The position numbers and the translations under genes were made by a program. Positions 32,897 to 38,540 of a stretch of DNA of 38,540 bases are shown in pieces. Under the pieces are notes generated by a model, which saw nothing but the letters and a program-made list of their open reading frames with translations, was not told the origin of the DNA and ran no database searches. Location of the stretch: positions 1-38,540 of the forward strand of contig CAYSLC010000024.1 of assembly GCA_964431545.1 (NCBI GenBank). The letters run 5' to 3'. Positions within the stretch are counted from its first letter, which is position 1. Every line of letters begins with the position of its first letter. This DNA is from CAYSLC01 sp964431545. GTDB taxonomy: Bacteria > Desulfobacterota > Desulfobacteria > Desulfobacterales > JAABSP01.

Positions 32897-34411
32897 TCAA
32901 CCGGCGTACCGCACCTCCGCGATGGCTTTTCTCGCCCTGTTCCGGATCTTCTTGGGGGGACGCGATTTCTGCTCCGATTTCCCGTTGAACAGGGCGGACA
33001 GGCGATGGACCACATCCATCAAGAGGGTCGCGTGTTTGGCAAGCTCCTGGGCGGTGCCCGAGGATTCCTCCGCCCGTACCGCCGCGTTCTGGGCGATCTC
33101 TTCGATCTGATGGACCGCGCGGCTGATCTCTTCGATGCCGGCGGACTGCTCTTTGGAGGAAGCGAAGATCTGTTCCGAAATCTCCCCCAATCTCTGGGAA
33201 ACCTCGATGTTTTTCTGAAATCTCTCCGTGGTGGCGGTGACCAGTCCGCCTCCGCGGTGCACCGCATTCGCGGTCCTTTCGATCAACAGATTGGTCTTTT
33301 CGGCCGCGGCGGTGGTTCGACCCGCCAGGGTCCGCACTTCCTCCGCCACCACGCCGAACCCCATCCCCGCCTCTCCGGCCCGGGCGGCCTCGATGGCGGC
33401 ATTGAGGGCCAGAAGATTGGTCTGGAAGGCGATATCATTGATGAGTTTGATGATCTCCTTTGTCTCCTCGCTGGAATCCTCGATCTCGGCCATGGCGGTC
33501 TTCATCTCCTCCATATGCTGGCTGACCCGCCGGATGGTCTCGATGGCCGCCGTTGCGATCTCCGCGGCCTCCTCGGCATGGGATCGGTTCTGCCGGGTCA
33601 TGGCCTGGATCTCCGTCAGGGAGGCCGATGTCTCCTCGATGCTGGCCGCCTGCTCCGAAGCCCCGTCGGCGGTGATCCGGCTGACGGTGGAGATCTCCCC
33701 CGAGGACCGCGCCAGGGAACGGCTGATCTTTTGAAGGTCGAGAACGGCACCGTGGACGGGGTGAATGATCGTTTTCCGGGAAACCCGGTAGAGGAGAACC
33801 GAGGAAATCACCAGTACCGTCAAAAAGAGAATCAATTGCTGCTTCCGCTGCCGGTCGAAGTCTTCCTGCGTGGTGCGAATGTTCCGGTTCAAGTCCTTTG
33901 AAAGGTTTTCGATCAGGGCGGTGAACCGGACCATCAGGGTCTCCTTGATCGTAGCCAGGTCCGCCGCCGCGTCCATCTCTTTTTCCGTCATGCTGTCCTG
34001 GTTCGCATCGGAGAGCCGGCCATAGATCTGCTCCCCTCCCCGGGTATAGTTCTCGAGATCGCTTCGGATTTGCTCGATCTCCTTTCCTCGGGATCGGTCG
34101 ATTCCTTCCAGCGACGCGATCTGGCCGAGCAACTCCAGGGCTTTCCCGGCCGCTGTCTCCGCGTGGATGATATTTTCCGGGGAACCGCTCAGCACGGCAT
34201 CTTCATAAAGCGCCACCTGATGCTGATGGTGGGTTCGCGCCTCCCGGACCCATATGGCGGCCGGAAACTCGGATCCCGATATTCTTTTGAATTCCCCCTG
34301 GACCCGATGGGAGATGACGTGGCTCTGCACCATCGAGATGCCGTAGCCGGCAGCCAAGGCGCTCGCACTGAGCAGAATCTTCTGAAATATGGACAGACGA
34401 AATTTGGACAT
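32897..34411 (-). CDS. Methyl-accepting chemotaxis protein
   Basis: A protein of 504 residues from the ATG at 34411 (GAGGG upstream). Transmembrane segment 1 lies at about 7-27. A helical periplasmic domain of about 155 residues resembles a four-helix bundle (conserved-style acidic helices and a QDSMTEKEMDAAADLAT stretch). Transmembrane segment 2 lies at about 188-206 (QLILFLTVLVISSVLLY). The linker is HAMP-like but short or degenerate. The signalling hairpin has NDIAFQTNLLALNAAIEAAR followed by GMGFGVVAEEVRTLAGRT. The tail is basic, without an NWETF-type CheR/CheB tether. It signals to CheA/CheW encoded elsewhere. A very good sigma-54 motif lies about 126 bases upstream. Confidence 0.93.
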   Translation of the reverse strand: MSKFRLSIFQKILLSASALAAGYGISMVQSHVISHRVQGEFKRISGSEFPAAIWVREARTHHQHQVALYEDAVLSGSPENIIHAETAAGKALELLGQIASLEGIDRSRGKEIEQIRSDLENYTRGGEQIYGRLSDANQDSMTEKEMDAAADLATIKETLMVRFTALIENLSKDLNRNIRTTQEDFDRQRKQQLILFLTVLVISSVLLYRVSRKTIIHPVHGAVLDLQKISRSLARSSGEISTVSRITADGASEQAASIEETSASLTEIQAMTRQNRSHAEEAAEIATAAIETIRRVSQHMEEMKTAMAEIEDSSEETKEIIKLINDIAFQTNLLALNAAIEAARAGEAGMGFGVVAEEVRTLAGRTTAAAEKTNLLIERTANAVHRGGGLVTATTERFQKNIEVSQRLGEISEQIFASSKEQSAGIEEISRAVHQIEEIAQNAAVRAEESSGTAQELAKHATLLMDVVHRLSALFNGKSEQKSRPPKKIRNRARKAIAEVRYAG

Positions 34412-34759
34412 GTTTTCCCTCGCGTTTCCAATGAACGACCGGTATCTCGGTTTTCCTGGTTCATCCCATCGGGCGGTACGTCGCGGTTTCTCCGGGCTGA
34501 CACAATGGGCGATTTCCAACCTTTACGGAGGCATATTGCAAATTAAATGCCATTTTATCTTAATCGATTCTCCTTCCTGGGCCGAACGTGTAGAGAGCCA
34601 TTTTTTGCCTATCTGTCCGTTAAATGATCGTCGACCTCCGGTTCATTCGAAGGCGCGGTCCTCTCCGGGTTTTCCGGGGGGACGGGGTGCCAAAGATCCT
34701 GGAGCGCTTCGAATCCACCATTACAGGAAAGCGATTCCTGCCTTTGGGGAAAAGCCGTC
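34412..34759. other. Intergenic region between chemoreceptor and hybrid kinase genes
   Basis: These 348 bases lie upstream of the chemoreceptor and downstream of the kinase, both on the minus strand. They hold the sigma-54 motif at 34537-34552 and a short inverted repeat CAGGAA-N5-TTCCTG at 34724-34740, about 20 bases past the kinase stop, which has no T-run and is a weak terminator candidate. No gene is apparent. Confidence 0.55.
34537..34552 (-). promoter_or_regulatory. Candidate sigma-54 promoter of the chemoreceptor gene
   Basis: On the minus strand, TGGCATT (34552-34546), TAAT, then TTGCA (34541-34537). The TGGCA and TTGCA cores are perfect and the spacing is correct. The predicted start leaves a leader of about 115 bases before the ATG at 34411. 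Confidence 0.6.
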
Positions 34760-37700
34760 TCAGGTACCGGTCCCGGAATCGGCTAGGAGAAGGTCCGATA
34801 CGGTTCTGGCGATGGTGATCCGGTTGACCGGTTTCATCAGGAAGCGTGAAATGCTGAAATGGATCGCCGTCTCCTTGGTGATCTGATCGCTGAAGCCCGT
34901 ACAAAGGATGATGGGGATGGTGGGGTTGATTTCCCGGATGTGAGCGGACAACTGGATTCCCGACATTCCCGGCATGGACTGATCGGTCAATACCAGATCA
35001 TATCCGGCGGGGTTTTCCCGGAAGATATCGAGGGCATCGGCGCCGTTTGAGAAGGAGGAGACCTGGTATCCCAGAAGCTCCAGATGCTCTTGGATGGCAT
35101 TCAGGAAGTAGGGCTCATCGTCGACCAGCAGAATTCGTTCCTGCCTGCCGAGGGGAATATCGCCGACATCCGGATCCCCTTGGCACGGCCCACTCCGGCC
35201 GGCGGGAAAGAATACGGTGAAGGCGGTCCCAAGCCCTGGCGAACTCTCCACCTCGAGCAATCCCTTCAGGCTCTTGACGATGCCCAGGGTCACCGACAGC
35301 CCGAGCCCTGTTCCTTCCCCGACCTTTTTGGTGGTGAAATAGGGGTCGAAGATCCGGTCGATGATATTCCGGGGGATTCCGTGGCCGGTATCGGTCACGG
35401 TCAATTTCAGATAGGGTCCGGGGGTGATGCGTGAGCCGTGTGCCTCACGGGGGGCTTCCAGTACGTGGTTTTCGAGACCGATGCGCAGTTCTCCGCCGGT
35501 CTCCCGCATGGCATGGTAGGCATTGGTGCACAGGTTCATGACCACCTGATGAGTCCGGGTGGCGTCGCCCATGACCATCCCCGTGTCCACGGAGATCGAT
35601 TCCGATATTTGTATCGTAGCGGGCAGGGTGGCGCGAAGCAGTTTCACCGCCTCCTTGACCACCAGGCGTATACCGACCGGACAGTGGTCTCCGTCATCCT
35701 CCCGGCTGAACTGCAGAATCTGCCGGATGATCTCCCGCGCGCGGTTTCCTCCCTCCAGAATCCGGTCGAGGTAGTCCGCCAGCGCCGGGGTTCCCTCGGA
35801 ATACTTGCAATGGATCAGCTCGGCGTATCCGATCATTCCCGCCAGGATATTGTTGAAGTCATGGGCGATCCCCCCGGCAAGGGTGCCGATGGCCTCCAGT
35901 TTCTGGCTCTGCTGGAGCTGCTTTTCCAGTTTGGCCTTTTCCGAAGCCAGCGTTTTTTCCCTGCTGGTGTCCTTGAGGAAAACCCCCACGGCCACGGGCC
36001 GGCTCTCCCGGTCCGTCATGAGCCAGGCCCGAAGGCTCGCCGGCTTCCGGTCGCCGGTGCTGTTGATGTACTCGATCTCGAAGGGGATATCCGGAGCGAT
36101 CCCCCTTTCGAAGTGCCCGAGGGCCGTCTCGACCTTCGGATGGTGCTCGGGCGGAATGAACCGGTTGAACTCCCGGTCCAGCAATTCTTCCCGGGAATAC
36201 CGCGACATGTTCAGCAGGCTTTTGTTGACATCCAACACCCTGCCGTTCAGAGCGACGATGGCCACGCCGTCCGGGCTGGAGTTGAAGAACGACCGGAACC
36301 GGAACTCGCTCTCCCTGAGGGAATGCTCAATGCGCTTGGCCTCGGAGATGTCCCGGATGGTTTCGATGGCGCCGGCGAACCGTCCGGAGTCGTCGAACAG
36401 CGGGCAGGCGGCGTTCCAGAAACACGCGTCGTCGGGTCGAAACGGCGGATTCCGGGTTTCGGAGATGAGGGTGCCGCCCTTTCGGCGCACATAGATGTAC
36501 CGTCTCGCGGTCTCCTCATTCCAGGTCTGGACCAGATCGATCAAAACGGGGCGTCTTTCGCCGTAGAAGGGGATCGCATATTCGAAGTCCCCTTTGCCCA
36601 GCATCTCGGCTGCAGAAACCCCGGTGAGTTCCTCCAAGGCCCGATTCCAGGCGATCACCCGGTTTTCCACATCGACCACAAAGGTGGGGTCGGGAAGGAA
36701 ATTGATGATCTGAGCCATTCGCCGCTGGGAGTGTCGGAGGGCCTCCTCGGCGCGCTTCCGGGCCGTCATGTCCAGGATAAAGCCCTCGAAGGCGGCTTCC
36801 CCCCCGAGGGTTGTGTTCCTGGCGCTCAGGCTCCCCCAGATCTCCCCCCCATCCCGGTGCCGGTATCGGACCTCGGCATTGATGACGGCGCCTTCGGCCA
36901 GGGCGTTTTTGATCAGGTCGGCTCGGTCCGCTGGGTCGACGTAGAGGTCGGTGAAGGAATCGATCTCTGTGAGGAGGTCTTCCGGAGATTCGAAACCGAA
37001 AATCTCGGCCAGCTTCGGGTTGGCCAGGAGAATACGGCCATCCAGCGTCGCCTGGTAGATTCCCACGGGGGCGAAGTGGATGATGTCCCGCCACTGCTGT
37101 TCCCTCTCCTGGAGAGTGGAAGCCAACCGCTCCCGTTCGCGGATCTCCTCCTTGAGGCTCTCGTTCATCCCTTCCAGGGACTTTTCCCGGTGGTCGATTC
37201 GCTCCGCCATTTCCGTGAACTTCTCCATGATCTCCAGAGTCTCCTTGTGGCGAAAGGTCCCTTCCCGGGAGGAGGGCCTTCCGTTCATGAGTTCGTCCAT
37301 TCGACCCATGAGATCGCGCATCGGTCTGCGGAAAAAGCGAGAGACAAAGGCCCGGGTGACATAAATGATCCCCACGAGGGTCACCAGGAGGGTCGCCAGA
37401 CTCCCCCAGAAGCGATCGAGCAGGGCGGATCGGCTGGACGCCCGTGTCAGCCGCAGGGTCAAGGTCCCCACGGGACGTTCTTCCCAGAAGATCGGCACTT
37501 CCCGGAGCATTTGCGGGGCACCGTTTCTTCCGGAGGTCCATTCGTCGAAAACAGCCTCACGCCGTGCATTGATGATTCGAATGGCGGAGATCATCTCATT
37601 TTTCATCATCGATTCCGCGATTTTTTCCGCGGTCTCGTAGTCGAAATTCCACAATGGTTTGCTCAGGCTATCCTGGAGGAATCCGACATACTCCTCCGAC

Positions 37701-37840
37701 TTGACGGAAAATTCTTTTACGGTTTCCCGGTAGTGGAGCCAGAAGTGGGTGGCGGTGACGAGGACGGTGGAGGCGGTCACAATGACCGCCAGACCGATGA
37801 TCAAATCCCCGGCAAGGGTTTTTCGGCCGCCTTGATTCAT
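34760..37840 (-). CDS. Hybrid sensor kinase with three PAS domains and REC
   Basis: A protein of 1026 residues. Transmembrane segment 1 lies at about 12-32, then a periplasmic sensor of about 115 residues (SLSKPLWNFDYETAEKIAES ... IRIINARREAVF) related to CHASE8-like or single-Cache sensors, and transmembrane segment 2 at about 145-165. HAMP is followed by a coiled coil and three PAS domains (about 245-365, 372-495, 500-620). HisKA has GGIAHDFNNI (His660), HATPase has TNAYHAM, DTGHGIP and GTGLGLSVT, and the C-terminal REC has Asp953 with FLMKPVN. It lies 34 bases downstream of a binding-protein gene, which is probably its ligand-binding partner. Confidence 0.93.
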   Translation of the reverse strand: MNQGGRKTLAGDLIIGLAVIVTASTVLVTATHFWLHYRETVKEFSVKSEEYVGFLQDSLSKPLWNFDYETAEKIAESMMKNEMISAIRIINARREAVFDEWTSGRNGAPQMLREVPIFWEERPVGTLTLRLTRASSRSALLDRFWGSLATLLVTLVGIIYVTRAFVSRFFRRPMRDLMGRMDELMNGRPSSREGTFRHKETLEIMEKFTEMAERIDHREKSLEGMNESLKEEIRERERLASTLQEREQQWRDIIHFAPVGIYQATLDGRILLANPKLAEIFGFESPEDLLTEIDSFTDLYVDPADRADLIKNALAEGAVINAEVRYRHRDGGEIWGSLSARNTTLGGEAAFEGFILDMTARKRAEEALRHSQRRMAQIINFLPDPTFVVDVENRVIAWNRALEELTGVSAAEMLGKGDFEYAIPFYGERRPVLIDLVQTWNEETARRYIYVRRKGGTLISETRNPPFRPDDACFWNAACPLFDDSGRFAGAIETIRDISEAKRIEHSLRESEFRFRSFFNSSPDGVAIVALNGRVLDVNKSLLNMSRYSREELLDREFNRFIPPEHHPKVETALGHFERGIAPDIPFEIEYINSTGDRKPASLRAWLMTDRESRPVAVGVFLKDTSREKTLASEKAKLEKQLQQSQKLEAIGTLAGGIAHDFNNILAGMIGYAELIHCKYSEGTPALADYLDRILEGGNRAREIIRQILQFSREDDGDHCPVGIRLVVKEAVKLLRATLPATIQISESISVDTGMVMGDATRTHQVVMNLCTNAYHAMRETGGELRIGLENHVLEAPREAHGSRITPGPYLKLTVTDTGHGIPRNIIDRIFDPYFTTKKVGEGTGLGLSVTLGIVKSLKGLLEVESSPGLGTAFTVFFPAGRSGPCQGDPDVGDIPLGRQERILLVDDEPYFLNAIQEHLELLGYQVSSFSNGADALDIFRENPAGYDLVLTDQSMPGMSGIQLSAHIREINPTIPIILCTGFSDQITKETAIHFSISRFLMKPVNRITIARTVSDLLLADSGTGT

Positions 37841-37874
37841 GCCTCGTTCTCCTTGTTCCGGTATGGACGGTCCG

Positions 37875-38540
37875 TCAGAAGTATTTTTCGAGATAGCGCA
37901 GAAGCAATCCGTTCCGGACGATCTCTTTTAGAAGCCGATCGATCTCTTCGGATCGTTCCACAAGCCGTGAGGCCCGGGAGATGCCCACGTACAGATCGGT
38001 GTGCTGATCGGGTTGGTAACGGGCCCGTTCGACCTTCTCCCGCAGTCCGAGATTGGCGATGTCGTAGGCCACGTTGGCGTCGGTGCCGATGATCACAAAC
38101 AGATGCCCCGCCGCCAGCATCCGGAGAAGCTGCCTTTCGGTGGAGACACCATATTTGTTCAGTCGTGTGTCCGAATCAAATGGCTCGAAATAGGCGGACC
38201 GGAGGGAATATCCGATGGTGAACGGGGCGAGATCCTCGTAAGTCCGGATACGGTCCGCGTCGCCCTTTCTCACATAAAAGACGGGCGAGACCGTGTGGTA
38301 GGGGACCTCCGCGTACCGGATGTATCGGGCCCGTTTTTCGGTATGAGCGAGGCCCGTAATGAGATCGGCTTCGCCTGTCCGCATGAATTCGAGACACCGG
38401 GCCCAGGGCATGCGGCGGATTGTATAGGGTACCCCGAGACGCCTGGAGAGCATCTCCAGAAGGTCGATGTCGATGCCCGTCACGTCTTGGCTCCGGCCCG
38501 GATCCGCGATCCGGAAAGGGGGCCAGATCTCGGTGACGAC
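37875..38540 (-). CDS. Family 3 solute-binding protein, 5' end outside window
   Basis: About 221 C-terminal residues are visible and the frame is open to the window edge. The sequence begins VVTEIWPPFRIAD, the usual strand 1 of the mature domain, so only the signal peptide and a few residues are missing. Other landmarks are GIDIDLLEMLSRRLGVPYTI, GEADLITGLAHTEKRARYIR, GYSLRSAYFEPFDSDTRLNK and a C-terminal helix EEIDRLLKEIVRNGLLLRYL. No permease gene is near. It is followed after 34 bases by a hybrid kinase, suggesting a sensing rather than a transport role. A GTG at 38483 could be mistaken for the start. Confidence 0.9.
   Translation of the reverse strand, partial: VVTEIWPPFRIADPGRSQDVTGIDIDLLEMLSRRLGVPYTIRRMPWARCLEFMRTGEADLITGLAHTEKRARYIRYAEVPYHTVSPVFYVRKGDADRIRTYEDLAPFTIGYSLRSAYFEPFDSDTRLNKYGVSTERQLLRMLAAGHLFVIIGTDANVAYDIANLGLREKVERARYQPDQHTDLYVGISRASRLVERSEEIDRLLKEIVRNGLLLRYLEKYF

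Noticed and set aside
35438..38092. 884-codon plus-strand frame
   Set aside because: Antisense to the triple-PAS hybrid kinase and the binding protein; no domain features.
1..38540. tRNA or rRNA genes, CRISPR arrays, insertion sequences, prophage genes
   Set aside because: I scanned for these by eye and saw no cloverleaf-like sequences, regular spaced repeats, transposase or integrase motifs. A dedicated search could still find a small RNA.

Overview
The window is GC-rich and reads like a chromosomal segment from a Desulfobacterota (sulfate-reducer-like) bacterium, probably a draft or metagenome assembly, since a run of exactly 100 N interrupts one gene. The taxonomic reading is inference. 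It rests on Qmo/Hdr-type flavin and iron-sulfur genes, an in-frame UGA that is best read as selenocysteine, a stand-alone PocR sensor domain, and an unusually dense set of hybrid sensor kinases.

Layout. (1) 1-3907, minus strand: a PrkA-YeaH-SpoVR stress operon (spoVR truncated by the window edge) with a candidate sigma-54 promoter. (2) 4385-5035, minus: a glycine-zipper/OmpA lipoprotein. (3) 5345-9794, plus: an electron-transfer operon of PocR-domain protein, QmoA/HdrA-like flavoprotein, QmoB-like HdrA-MvhD protein and an HdrD/DsrK-like protein. The last gene reads through an in-frame TGA at 9270-9272 (Sec236) followed by a SECIS-like hairpin. (4) 9894-10343: a hotdog-fold protein. (5) 10572-13361: a double-Cache hybrid kinase. 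(6) 13829-19304, plus: a tightly overlapping operon behind a candidate sigma-54 promoter, encoding a small Cys-rich protein, a short secreted coiled-coil protein, an OmpA-like lipoprotein, a YfiR-like periplasmic protein, a CHASE8-like histidine kinase and a REC-kinase-REC protein. It looks like a YfiBNR sensory module whose diguanylate cyclase output has been replaced by phosphotransfer. (7) 19431-20014: a solute-binding protein broken by the assembly gap. (8) 20389-25401: a membrane-anchored tandem Leu/Ile/Val-type binding protein and its hybrid kinase. (9) 25402-26006: a long leader or remnant region with a good sigma-54 motif, then a porin-like outer-membrane protein (26007-27215). (10) 27205-30384, minus: FecR-like protein, OmpA lipoprotein and CHASE2-HD-GYP phosphodiesterase. 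(11) 30634-32778, minus: a response regulator and a binding-protein-kinase gene that is frameshifted. (12) 32897-34411, minus: a chemoreceptor behind a strong sigma-54 motif. (13) 34760-38540, minus: a triple-PAS hybrid kinase preceded by a binding protein that runs off the window.

How it fits together. Most of 10-38.5 kb is envelope sensing: periplasmic binding or regulatory proteins paired with membrane kinases. All REC domains seen are fused to kinases or stand alone, and no DNA-binding response regulator is present, so outputs must lie elsewhere. Four to five -24/-12 motifs in front of separate units suggest a shared sigma-54 regulon. The most noteworthy items are the selenocysteine HdrD-like protein with its Qmo-like partners and the YfiBNR-like module with kinase output.
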